DNA of 64,000 nucleotides from positions 41,359 through 105,358 of the forward strand of contig NZ_VCKX01000008.1 in NCBI RefSeq assembly GCF_005889725.1. Reading direction: 5' to 3'. This DNA comes from Nonomuraea zeae. Lineage in GTDB: Bacteria > Actinomycetota > Actinomycetes > Streptosporangiales > Streptosporangiaceae. Shown one piece after another: positions 48,548-57,341 of this stretch. The position numbers and the translations under genes were made by a program. The notes beneath the pieces were generated by a model. That model had not been told where the DNA came from, made no database searches, and was given only the letters and a program-made list of their open reading frames with translations. The stretch's first letter is position 1. Each line of letters opens with the position of its first letter.

Positions 48548-49818
48548 CTCACCCCCCTCGTCGTCTCGTCATCGTGGTCAGAGCCGACCCGGTCATCTGC
48601 GGGCACTCCGGTGAGGCCCGCAACCTCGCCGAGGTCGCGCTGACCCGCGGGTTCTCCGACGTACGGCTGCTGACCTGGCCGATCCCCGCGCTGCAGGCGG
48701 CCGGGCTGCCGCTCAAGCCGCTGGACCGGCTGCTGCCGTACAGCCCGGGGATCACCGTGGAGCGGCCGGAGCCGGTCGGGGACTACCGGGTGCCGGACGG
48801 ACGCCATCAGGCCGGGCTCACCGGGCGGCTGGTCGAGCTGCTCGCCGAGCCGTTATCCACGGTCTGCCTGTCGATGTACCTGATGCCGCACACCTCGGTG
48901 GTCATCGACGCGGTCGCGGCCGCGCGCATGGCGGGATACACCCCCGACGTGCACACCGTGGCGAAGGCGGTCGGCTCCGACGTGACCAACGTGATCCGGT
49001 CGTGCCTGCGGGAGGGCCGGTTCGGCGCGGCGACCGTGCTGTTCACCACGTTCCTGGCCAACGACGAGGTCGTCGCGGTCTCCGAGTACACCCGTGAGGA
49101 GATCGTCGCCTCGGCCGAGCAGGTGGACGCCGTCTGCGGCACCACGTTCGCCGAGCAGTGCCGGCGCCGCGTGAGCGTCAGCTACCCGCCGATCGACTCC
49201 GCCGCCTTCCTCGACCCCGACCCGGCCCAGGTGGACGCCGCGCTCGCGCGCCGCGGCCTGGAGCGTGACGGATACGTCCTGTTCCTGTCCCGGGTGACCA
49301 AGGCCAAGGGGATCGACGACCTGCTGGCCGCCTTCCGCCGGATGCGCTGCAGGTCGCGCGTGAAGCTGGTCGTCGCGGGCACCGGGCCGATGCTGGCCCA
49401 GGCGCGGGCGATGGCCGCGGACGACGACCGGGTGGTCTTCCTCACCGACGTGGACGACCGGGAGAAGCCGCTGCTCATGCGCGGCTGCGCGGCCTACGCC
49501 CTGCCCACCAAGCCCGAGCCCGACTTCGTCGAGACGTTCGGCATCGCGCTGGCCGAGAAGATGCTGGCCGGCGGGGGACCGATCGTCACCACGACGACGG
49601 GCGGGACCCTTGAGGCGGTCGGCGACGCCGCCGTCGTCATCGAGCCTGGGGACGTCGCCGCGCTGGTCGCGGCGGTGGACCGGGTGGTCCTGGACATGTC
49701 CGCGGCCGAACGGCACGACCTGGAGCTCCGCGCCCGCACCCGCGCGCTGACCTTCGACCGGGCCGTGGTGTTCGACGGCCTGTTCCCGCAGGAGGAGCCC
49801 GCCGTCGGGGTCCTGTAG
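48544..49818 (+). CDS. GT4-family glycosyltransferase
   Basis: The 424-residue protein has the two-domain GT-B pattern, with ADPVICGHSGEARNLAEVA at the N-terminus. FLSRVTKAKGIDDLLAAFRRM and LVVAGTGPML are in the C-terminal half, and the E-x7-E donor-binding motif is in VETFGIALAEKML. It moves a sugar from a nucleotide or lipid donor to an unknown acceptor. Coupling to the GH92-like gene suggests the two act on one mannose-type glycoconjugate or on the same storage compound. The ATG is fixed by the overlap. Confidence 0.88.
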   Translation: MTHPPRRLVIVVRADPVICGHSGEARNLAEVALTRGFSDVRLLTWPIPALQAAGLPLKPLDRLLPYSPGITVERPEPVGDYRVPDGRHQAGLTGRLVELLAEPLSTVCLSMYLMPHTSVVIDAVAAARMAGYTPDVHTVAKAVGSDVTNVIRSCLREGRFGAATVLFTTFLANDEVVAVSEYTREEIVASAEQVDAVCGTTFAEQCRRRVSVSYPPIDSAAFLDPDPAQVDAALARRGLERDGYVLFLSRVTKAKGIDDLLAAFRRMRCRSRVKLVVAGTGPMLAQARAMAADDDRVVFLTDVDDREKPLLMRGCAAYALPTKPEPDFVETFGIALAEKMLAGGGPIVTTTTGGTLEAVGDAAVVIEPGDVAALVAAVDRVVLDMSAAERHDLELRARTRALTFDRAVVFDGLFPQEEPAVGVL

Positions 49819-49832
49819 CACCGGACGTCCCG

Positions 49833-49890
49833 GCGTCAGCCGCCCGGCGATCGGCTGTCCTGGCTGCGTCAGCCGCCCAGCGAGCGGCTG
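49833..49890. repeat. Imperfect 25-bp direct repeat, period 33
   Basis: GCGTCAGCCGCCC-GGCGA-TCGGCTG at 49833-49857 recurs at 49866-49890 with two changes. The second copy contains the stop codon of the minus-strand remnant. It is a likely slippage duplication in decaying sequence. Confidence 0.6.
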
Positions 49891-49949
49891 ATGAGCCGGG
49901 CCGCCCGCAGCACGTCGTCCTCGATGCGGTCCATCTCGGCGTCGCTCAT
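49869..49949 (-). pseudogene. 26-residue minus-strand remnant
   Basis: The frame reads MSDAEMDRIEDDVLRAARLI followed by SRSLGG and a stop. It looks like the C-terminal helix of a regulator-like protein, but there is no upstream domain on either side. It may be a leftover of a deleted gene or a chance open frame. I cannot assign a family. Confidence 0.25.
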
Positions 49950-49974
49950 CCGGCTGCCCGCCCGGCCGACCCTC

Positions 49975-50370
49975 GGCGACCACCCCCGTGGTCCAGGTCT
50001 CGTGGCACGACGCCCCACCCGCAACACGCTGGACGACGGCTACCTCACGACCGCGCCCGTCCGCACGTACCGGCCCAACGGGTACGGTCTGTGGCAGGTC
50101 TTGGGCAACGTGTGGGAGTGGTGCGCCGACTGGTCCGACCCCGGCTACTACGACAGGTCGCCATCCGGCAATCCCAGGGGGCCCGCGGCAGGCGCCGCCC
50201 GGGTGCTGAGGGGCGGGTCGTACCTGTGTCACGACTCCTGCTGCAACCGTTACCGGGTCGCCGCCCGATCGGCCAACACGCCCGATTCCGCCATGGGCAA
50301 CGCGGGCTTCCGCACGGCCGGGGACACGGTCGGGGACACGGCGGGGGATATGGCCGCAGCCGCTCGGTAG
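49975..50370 (+). pseudogene. Broken formylglycine-generating enzyme (sulfatase-modifying factor)
   Basis: The C-terminal third of a formylglycine-generating enzyme is intact in one frame: NTLDDGYLTTAPVRTYRPNG, GLWQVLGNVWEWCADW, and the active cysteine pair in GGSYLCHDSCCNRYR (C to C spacing of five, as in the family). Just before it, VVQVSWHDA of the central region appears in another frame (extra base in the C-run near 49985). The next 80 or more residues that should lie between WHDA and NTLDDGY are deleted. The N-terminus is absent. A functional enzyme is therefore very unlikely, and no sulfatase gene is in the window. Confidence 0.75.
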
Positions 50371-50592
50371 GACGCGAATGCGGGGAAACTCCGCGTCTGA
50401 GTTGTTGATGTCTGCCAAGGTTGTCGTTGATATACCTGTTGGTCTCTTTCGTCCTCGGAACAGGCGACCCGCCGAACCGGTCCGGCTCCTCGCCGGCAGG
50501 TTCCGGGGACACGGTCCATTCCGGGAGCCGGGCCCCAGCGTGAGGGGGGTGCGCTCTCCGCCTGCCGATGGCGTCTTAGACCACATCGCCGG

Positions 50593-53349
50593 ATGACTGA
50601 ACAAGGACCCGTGAGTAACAGCAGCTATGACCCGGAGCAGACCGGCCGCCCCGAGGACTCCGAGGGGCGGCCCGGCCCATCGGCTCGTCCGGGGAGGCGT
50701 CATCGCTCGTCCCAGGGAACCACGCCCAGCCACGACTCCTCCTCCCGCGCCGAGACTCCACCCCCGAACCAGCCCCCGGACCGGGCGCAGAGCCAGCCCC
50801 CGGACCGGTCGCAGCACCGGGCGGAGCGGGGCCGGCCGAGCTCCTCGGTTCCACCGCCGGCCCGTCCGGACGGACCCGGGCGGAGCGGTGGGACTCCGGG
50901 AAGTTCACGGGGAGGGCGGCGCCGCGCCGTGCAAGGCGAGGACGCCCCGGCGAGGGCTCAGCGCCAGCAGCCGGGTCCCGGCCGCCGCAGGAGCGGCTCC
51001 GGGGGCACCGGCGGACCGGACGGCCCCGGCAGGCCCAGCGGCCGTGGCGGGCCGGGCGGACCGGGTGGCGAGGGTCCCGGTGGTCCCGGTTCCGGCGGTC
51101 CTGGTGGTCCCGGGGGCCCTCGCGGAGGATCGGACGAGGAGGACGGCCGCCCGATCCGTACCGGCTGGAAGCGTTTCATCCCCAGCTGGAAGATCGTGGT
51201 TCTTAGTTGCACGGTCCTGGCGGCGGGTCTGTTCGGCATGATCATGGTGGCGTACGCCAACACCCCGCTGCCGCTGCAGACCCAGCAGCAGGCCGTCGAG
51301 CAGGGCAGCATCATCTATTACCGGGACGGCAAGACCGAGATCGCGCGGCTGGGCACCAAGCGCGAGATCGTCCCGATCTCCAAGATCCCGCGGCATGTCC
51401 AGGACGCCTTCATCGCCGCGGAGAACCGCACGTTCCGCACCGACCCGGGCATCTCGGTGTCGGGCATCCTGCGGTCGGTGTGGAGCACGGTGACCGGCCA
51501 GCAGGTCCAGGGCGGCTCGACGATCACGCAGGAGATGGCGCGGGGCTACTACGACGGACTCAGCCAGGAGCGGACACTCCAGCGGAAGGTCAAGGAGATC
51601 TTCGTGGCGATCCGCGCCGGCAAGGAGATGTCGAAGGACCAGATCCTGGCCAACTATCTCAACACGATCTACTTCGGCCGGGGCGCGAACGGGATCCAGG
51701 CCGCCGCCCAGGCGTTCTTCGACAAGGACGTGGACAAGCTGACCCCCGCCGAGGGCGCCTACCTGGCGGGCCGGATCCAGAGCCCGGACGCGTTCGACCA
51801 GGCGGAGGCGAAGAAGAACTGGGCGCCGACCCGGGAGCGGTTCACCTACGTCGTCGGCGGCCTGGCGATCGTCGACCCGGCCGCGTACGGGCAGCTGCCG
51901 AAGACGGCGAAGTTCCCCAAGCTCGCCAGGCTGGAGAAGAAGGAGACGCTCAAGGGCATCAACGGCTACATGGTCGACATCGTCCAGCGGGAGCTGGAGA
52001 AGCGGAAGATCTCCAAGGAGAGCCTGCGCAGCGGTGGCTACCGCGTGACGACGACGTTCGACAGGAAGCTGATGCTGGCCGCGAAGAAGGCGGTCGAGAC
52101 CAACCTCGCCGGCGTCGGCGACAAGCACATCCGCGCGAACATGGCCGCCGTGGACCCGCGCAACGGGCGGGTGATCGCGTTCTACAGCGGCCGCGACTAC
52201 CTGAAGAGCTTCACCAACAACGCCTTCGACGCCTACAAGCAGGCCGCGTCGGCCTTCAAGCCGTACGTGCTGGCCGCCTGGCTGGAGAACGGCTACAGCC
52301 TCAAGAGCTACGTGTCCGGGAAAGGGCCGGTCACGCTGCCGGGCACCAAGCCGATCGGGAACTCGCACGACGTGGGCGCGGCCGTGCAGATCGACCGGGC
52401 CACCGCCGACTCGGTGAACACGGCCTTCGCCACGATGGCCCAGGAGGTCGGCCTGAGCGAGGTCGAGAGGATCGCCGAGGGCGCCGGGATCGACAAGCAG
52501 GACCTGGAGAAGGCGATCAAGGACCACGCGTACGGCATGTCCATCGGCGCCGGCCTGGTCACCCCGGTCGAGCAGGCCGCCGGATACGGCATCTTCGCCA
52601 ACGGCGGCCTGCACTACGACGCGCACGTGGTCGCCTCGGTCAAGACGTTCCAGGGAGCGACCGTCCTGAAGGAGACCGGCCAGTCGAAGGCGGTCATCAG
52701 CCCGGAGAGCGCCGCCGACGCCACGTACGCGATGCAGCAGGTGGTCAAGTACGGCACGGCCAGGGGGACCGCGCTGCCCGGCGGACGTCCGATCGCCGGC
52801 AAGACCGGCACCAACAACGAGAACAAGGAAGCCTGGTTCGTCGGCTACACCCCGCAGCTCTCCTCGGCCGTCGGGATGTACAAGGAGATCCCGCAGACCA
52901 ACCCGAAGACCGGGAAGGTCATCAGGGACGCCAACGGCTACCCCCTGCCCAAGGAGGTCTCCCTCGGGAACATCCAGGGTGCCGGCACGCCCACCAAGAT
53001 CTGGCGCGACTTCATGACGATCGCGATGGACGGCAAGCCGGTCGAGCCGTTCCCGGCACCGGCCTTCGGCGGCCAGACGCACGACCTGGTGCAGAAGCCG
53101 GCGCCCAAGCCGACCCAGGACCCGTCCGAGGGCGACGACGACGTCAGCGGCGACCCGGCCTGCGCCGCCGACCCCGCCTGCAGCAGCGGTGACCCGGACA
53201 CCGACGGCTCGGACGGCTCCGACGGCTCCGACGGCGACACCGCCACGGACGACGACCCGCTCGGCGACGACGGAGACGTGACGCTGAACGACGACGGCTC
53301 CAACGGCACCACCACCTCGGACACCACCCAGCCCTCCGGCGGCGGATGA
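50593..53349 (+). CDS. Class A (bifunctional) penicillin-binding protein
   Basis: The 918-residue protein has a long disordered N-terminus rich in Pro, Gly, Ser and Arg (to about residue 190). A single membrane anchor follows at about 201-221. The GT51 glycosyltransferase comes next with catalytic E277 (AAENRTF) and GGSTITQEM. The transpeptidase has S553 in SAFK, the SVN triad and K737 in KTGT. An acidic Asp/Ser/Gly tail of about 70 residues ends it. It builds peptidoglycan outside the membrane. The ATG at 50593 lacks a ribosome-binding site; the GTG at 50611 has AAGGA three bases before it and may be the true start. It is the only intact gene in a zone of decayed genes. Confidence 0.93.
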   Translation: MTEQGPVSNSSYDPEQTGRPEDSEGRPGPSARPGRRHRSSQGTTPSHDSSSRAETPPPNQPPDRAQSQPPDRSQHRAERGRPSSSVPPPARPDGPGRSGGTPGSSRGGRRRAVQGEDAPARAQRQQPGPGRRRSGSGGTGGPDGPGRPSGRGGPGGPGGEGPGGPGSGGPGGPGGPRGGSDEEDGRPIRTGWKRFIPSWKIVVLSCTVLAAGLFGMIMVAYANTPLPLQTQQQAVEQGSIIYYRDGKTEIARLGTKREIVPISKIPRHVQDAFIAAENRTFRTDPGISVSGILRSVWSTVTGQQVQGGSTITQEMARGYYDGLSQERTLQRKVKEIFVAIRAGKEMSKDQILANYLNTIYFGRGANGIQAAAQAFFDKDVDKLTPAEGAYLAGRIQSPDAFDQAEAKKNWAPTRERFTYVVGGLAIVDPAAYGQLPKTAKFPKLARLEKKETLKGINGYMVDIVQRELEKRKISKESLRSGGYRVTTTFDRKLMLAAKKAVETNLAGVGDKHIRANMAAVDPRNGRVIAFYSGRDYLKSFTNNAFDAYKQAASAFKPYVLAAWLENGYSLKSYVSGKGPVTLPGTKPIGNSHDVGAAVQIDRATADSVNTAFATMAQEVGLSEVERIAEGAGIDKQDLEKAIKDHAYGMSIGAGLVTPVEQAAGYGIFANGGLHYDAHVVASVKTFQGATVLKETGQSKAVISPESAADATYAMQQVVKYGTARGTALPGGRPIAGKTGTNNENKEAWFVGYTPQLSSAVGMYKEIPQTNPKTGKVIRDANGYPLPKEVSLGNIQGAGTPTKIWRDFMTIAMDGKPVEPFPAPAFGGQTHDLVQKPAPKPTQDPSEGDDDVSGDPACAADPACSSGDPDTDGSDGSDGSDGDTATDDDPLGDDGDVTLNDDGSNGTTTSDTTQPSGGG

Positions 53350-53807
53350 GGGCAGCCTTCCTTCCGGACGGCACAGCACGCGACCCAGCGGGCGGCGCAG
53401 CGACAGCTTGACGCCACGGCCGCAGCGGCAGCTTGACGCCACCCCGCCGGGTCGCCGCGCTCCTCGTGCCGCGCCTCGTACCGCGAGACCTGCGGGGACG
53501 CGCAGAGGGGGGCGCGGGTGGTGAGGGTCCTGCCGGTGGCGTCGGCCGACTTTCGCGGCCAGGGTCGCCGCCGGCGCCTTGCCGCGCTCGGCCCATCCAC
53601 CAGCGCGCCCAGCGGGTTCGACGGCGCACGGGCCGGAGAGGATCGCGGATCGACGGAGAACCTGGCCGGGTCCGCGGCTCCCCGGATGGACGAAGCGTTG
53701 CCGGGCCCCGATATACGTCCCGTACACGCTGGTGAAACGGCCTGCTTGGGGCCTTCGGTAGGGTCGCGGTCAGGACTCGCGTACGCCTTGGGGGGAGGTG
53801 CCGCGCC
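53350..53807. other. Noncoding gap with a tandem duplication
   Basis: No convincing gene lies in these 458 bases. A 21-bp element (GCAGCGACAGCTTGACGCC and two more bases) at 53397 recurs at 53422 with one change. Near the end is GGGGGAGGTG, the ribosome-binding site of the next gene. Confidence 0.6.
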
Positions 53808-55648
53808 ATGCGGCTGTTCGGGCGGGAAGCCGAGCTGAAGATCCTGACCGAGCTCATCGACGGGGCCGGGGACCACAGCGGCGTTCTCATCCGGGGCGAG
53901 GCCGGCATCGGGAAGTCCACGCTCGTGGCGGAGGCGGTCGCCGCGGCGCGGGCCGCTGGGCTGCGGGTGCTGACCACGACGGGCGTACCGGCCGAGCACG
54001 ACCTCGACTACGCAGGGCTGCACCAGCTGCTGCACCCGGTCAGGGCAGGCGTGGACGCGCTGCCGGCGCCGCAGCGCGCCGCCCTGCGCAGCGCGCTCGG
54101 CCTCGCCGAGGCGACCGATCCCAGCCTGTACCTCGTCGCCATGGCCGCGCTCACCCTGCTGGCCGAGGTGGCCGCCGACCGGCCGCTGCTGGTCGTCGCG
54201 GAGGACGTGCACTGGCTCGACCGCGCCAGCGTGGACGTCCTCGCCTTCGTGGCACGCCGGATCGAGTCCGAGCCCGTCGTCCTCGTCGCGACGCTCAGGG
54301 AGGGTGAGCGCTCGCCCATGCTGGACGCCGGGCTGTTCCCGATGGCCGTCCAGCGGCTCTCCGACGAGGCCGCCGCCGAGCTCCTGGACACGGCGGCTCC
54401 CGGCCTCCCCGCGCCGACCCGTACCGCGCTGCTCGTCGCGGCGCTCAACCAGAGCGACTCGGCCGCGGAAACGCTCGCGGCCACGCGGCTGATCCTGAGG
54501 TCGGCGGCCGAGCCGGGCGCCGTCGGGCCGGGTGCCCACGCGTTGGACGCACTCGCGCTGGACGTCCTTGCGCCGGCCGTCGATGCGCGGTTGATCGAGC
54601 TCGGCCTGGGTGCGGTGACGTTCCGGCACCCCCTCATGCGCTCGGCCATTCCGGCGGCAGCCACGCTCGCCGAGCGCCGTCGTGTGCGCGCACGCGCGCC
54701 ACACCACCGAGGACCTCCTCCGGGCGGTGGTGCCAGCCGGGCGGGCGGAGGAGCTGTTCGACTGGCTCGGCGCGCAGCCGTACGTCGAGACGGCCACCAC
54801 GGCCTGGAGATCAACGGGGTGCTGCGCGAAGCCCTCGACCACCACCTGAGGTGGCGCGACCCCGCGGGGTACGAGCGGATGCACCGGCGGATCCGCCGCT
54901 ACGTCATGGGCGAGCTCCTGCGCGACGCCCGCGAGCCGCACGCGAGCGCGGCGGTCATGCGGACGATCGGCCATCTGCGCCGCCGGGGCGGGGTCGCGCA
55001 CCGGTACGTCTCCAGGGCGGCGAGGAGGACGTACGCGCGGCCAGGGCTACCCCGGCCGACCACGACGAGCTCGTCACCATGGCGCACGAGACCCACGGCG
55101 AGCTCGCCGCCGCGTCCGTCCGGTTCTGGCTGGACCGCAGCCCGGAGGCGTTCCACCTGCTCAGATGCCGGAAGAGCAACCGGCTGCGCGCCTACCTGAG
55201 CTGGCTGACCCTGCGGCGGCCGGAGCCGGAGGAGCTGGCGGCGGACCCGGTCGTGGCGGACATCTGGCACGACGTGAGCCGCCGGATGACGGTCCCGGCC
55301 GGCGCGCACGTCGCGGTCGCGCGGCACCTGATCTGCCCGGCCTACGAGGCGAAGCCGTCCCCCCATCACGGACATGTTCCAGGCGCGGATCATGCGGGGC
55401 TGGCTGCACTCGCCGGGGCTGGCGGCGTCGTACCTGGTGGTGTCGAACGGGCCGCTGTGGCGGCCGTGGATGGACTATCTGGGCCAGTACGAGCTGGAGG
55501 GCGGCCGCGCGGACTACCCGTACGCGATCTTCGGCCACGACTGGCTGGCCGGCCCGCCGGCGGAATGGCGCGATCAGCACCTGGACGAGGAGCTGTGGGT
55601 GGACCGCCACCCGCCCTGTTCGTGCGCCAGGACGGGTCCGCCCGCTGA
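53808..55648 (+). pseudogene. Chimeric LAL-type regulator/STAND ATPase with several frameshifts
   Basis: Residues 1 to about 290 (53808-54690) read as the N-terminal ATPase of a large LuxR-type (LAL) regulator. Walker A is GEAGIGKSTL, Walker B-like is LLVVAEDVHWLD, and FRHPLMRSAI ends the domain. Then homology switches to the C-terminal half of a different STAND ATPase, spread over frames. TTEDLLRAVV to YVETATT is in one frame (from about 54697), GLEINGVLREALDHHLRWRD in the first frame again, and GGEEDVRAA to CPAYEAKPSP (55015-55362) in a third. ITDMFQARIMRGW to DEELW (55365-55610) returns to the first frame, and LFVRQDGSAR is shifted once more. The helix-turn-helix is missing. Either a decayed fusion or a cluster of sequencing indels. 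Confidence 0.75.
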
Positions 55649-55683
55649 GCCGCGGGTGACCCCGCCGCCCCACCCGCTTCGGG

Positions 55684-56475
55684 TCAGGGCTTGCGGGCGA
55701 TGCCGCCGAACATGAGACGCTGCCCCACCGTCAGCTCCTCCGGCACGGCGGTCTCGGGACGCCACGCGGGCAGCGGCACGACCCCCGGCTCCACCAGCTC
55801 GTACCCGTCGAAGAAGGACGTGATCTCCGCGACGGTGCGGAACCTGCCGGTGCCGAGGAGCGCGAGGTACTTCTGCTCCGCCTCCCGCGACTCCTGGCTG
55901 GAGGCGCAGAAGTGGGTGATGAACAGGTGGCTGCCGGACGGGACCGCGGCCATGTAGGCGTCGACGATGCCCTGCGGATCCTCGTCGTCGTGCAGGTGGT
56001 GCAGGATGCCGACCAGCAGCACGCCGACCGGCCGGCCGAGGTCCACGAGCCGCTTGACGGCCTCGTCGCCGAGGATCGCCGCCGGGTCGCGCAGATCGGA
56101 GGTGACCACGGCGGTGTGCTCGTTCTCCGCCAGCAGGGCCTTGCCCTGAGCCCGCACCATGGGGTCGTTGTCGACGTAGACCACGCGCGCGTCGGGGTTC
56201 GCGCGCTGCGCCACCTGGTGGGTGTTCTCCACGGTCGGCAGGCCCGAGCCCAGGTCGAGGAACTGCGTGATGCCCTGCTCGATCAGGAACCGGACGCCGC
56301 GGCCCAGCATCTGGCGGTTGTAGGTCGCCACGTCGTAGATCTCGGGGACGACCTTGACGATCTCCGCGACGAAGGCGCGGTCCACCTCGAAGTTGTCCTT
56401 GCCCCGCAGGACCACGTCGTAGGCCCTGGCGATGCTGGGTCGGGTCGTGTCGATCTCGTCTGACGTGCCGGCCAC
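55684..56475 (-). CDS. SAM-dependent methyltransferase, DUF574/PF04672 type
   Basis: The 263-residue protein belongs to the actinomycete family of S-adenosylmethionine methyltransferases that begins (T/R)PSIARAYDVVLRGKDNFEVDR. The SAM motif is FLDLGSGLPT, with YVDNDPMV as motif II and LLVGILHHLHD as motif IV. Targets are not known; some members affect antibiotic production. The GTG at 56475 starts right before the conserved region. It is divergent from the CGNR regulator gene, and their shared upstream region carries two dyads. Confidence 0.88.
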   Translation of the reverse strand: MAGTSDEIDTTRPSIARAYDVVLRGKDNFEVDRAFVAEIVKVVPEIYDVATYNRQMLGRGVRFLIEQGITQFLDLGSGLPTVENTHQVAQRANPDARVVYVDNDPMVRAQGKALLAENEHTAVVTSDLRDPAAILGDEAVKRLVDLGRPVGVLLVGILHHLHDDEDPQGIVDAYMAAVPSGSHLFITHFCASSQESREAEQKYLALLGTGRFRTVAEITSFFDGYELVEPGVVPLPAWRPETAVPEELTVGQRLMFGGIARKP

Positions 56476-56551
56476 GGGGGTGCCCTTCGTCGAGGGGGTC
56501 GATCAAACGATCATAAAGCGACCGTGGCCGGGGGCAAGAGCAAGGCGAGTA

Positions 56552-56610
56552 TCACCGGCTCAAGTGGTGACGGCGATTGCGGGACTTGGCGTCACCTGTC
56601 AAGCTGGTGA
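56552..56610. promoter_or_regulatory. Two 19-bp dyads before the CGNR regulator gene
   Basis: TCACC-N9-GGTGA occurs at 56552-56570 and again at 56592-56610, exactly 40 bp apart. Both have TCAAG in the spacer. The second touches the GTG start at 56612. They are probable operators of the regulator, and may also act on the divergent methyltransferase gene. Confidence 0.65.
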
Positions 56611-56611
56611 T

Positions 56612-57163
56612 GTGAAGCATGTGTTCCTGTGTGGCAATCCCGCGCTCGACCTCGCCTGCACGCTGCGCGCGCGCCGCACGGCGCCCTTCGAGACGCTCGA
56701 CGCCCCGGACCGGCTCGGCGCCTGGTACGTGGAGTCCGGCCTGGTGGACGCCCTCGCCCCCTGTGAGGAGTCGGATCTCGCCCTGGCGGTGGAGGTGCGG
56801 GAGGCGATCTACGAGCTGGTCACCGCGCGGCTCGCCGGCGACGGGTACGACGCCGAGGCCCTGTCCCTGGTGAACGAGACGGCCCGCAGGCCTCCGGCGG
56901 CACCCCAGCTCACGGCGGAGGGACGGTGGGTGGAGGCGACCCCGGCGCAGGCGCTGTCCACCGTGGCCCGGCACGCCGTCGAGCTGCTCAGCGGGCCGGA
57001 GGTGCCGCTGATGAAGGAGTGCGCCAACCCGGAGTGCACCAAGATCTTCATCGACCGCTCGCGCGGGGGGCGCCGGGAGTGGTGCGGCATGGAGTCCTGC
57101 GGCAACAAGGTCAAGGCGGCGGCCTACCGGGCGCGCAAGAAGGAGGCCCAGACAGCAGGCTGA
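56612..57163 (+). CDS. CGNR zinc-finger regulator (ABATE-domain type)
   Basis: The 183-residue protein starts VKHVFLCGNPALDLACTLRARR, the usual N-terminal stress-response-like domain opening. It ends with a CGNR zinc finger (C-ANPE-C-TKIFIDRSRGGRREWC, with CGNK in place of CGNR). Such proteins are thought to bind DNA. The GTG at 56612 fits both the domain start and GGTGA spacing. Upstream dyads suggest autoregulation. The K for R change in the name motif is unusual and may be tolerated. Confidence 0.88.
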   Translation: MKHVFLCGNPALDLACTLRARRTAPFETLDAPDRLGAWYVESGLVDALAPCEESDLALAVEVREAIYELVTARLAGDGYDAEALSLVNETARRPPAAPQLTAEGRWVEATPAQALSTVARHAVELLSGPEVPLMKECANPECTKIFIDRSRGGRREWCGMESCGNKVKAAAYRARKKEAQTAG

Positions 57164-57269
57164 CCCGCCGGCCGCCGATGCCTGGACCAGCGGCTATGCG
57201 GTCGGGCCTTAACCCGGTCCGGTCGGCTGTCCCGGGGGCGCGCGGTCGGCGCTGACCTGCACTATCGTG

Positions 57270-57310
57270 GAGCTGAGTCCGGCACACTGATCCTGTGCCG
57301 GACTCAGCTC
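57270..57310. terminator. Strong bidirectional terminator hairpin
   Basis: GAGCTGAGTCCGGCACA and TGTGCCGGACTCAGCTC form a perfect 17-bp stem with a 7-nt loop between convergent genes. It is the longest hairpin in the window. Confidence 0.85.
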
Positions 57311-57341
57311 ACGATCGCGGGCCGAGCGTCCTGCGGATCGC

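Noticed and set aside
49819..55683. Mobile element or prophage remnant as cause of the decay zone
   Set aside because: No transposase, integrase, terminal inverted repeat or tRNA attachment site is visible; small deletions and indels explain what is seen.
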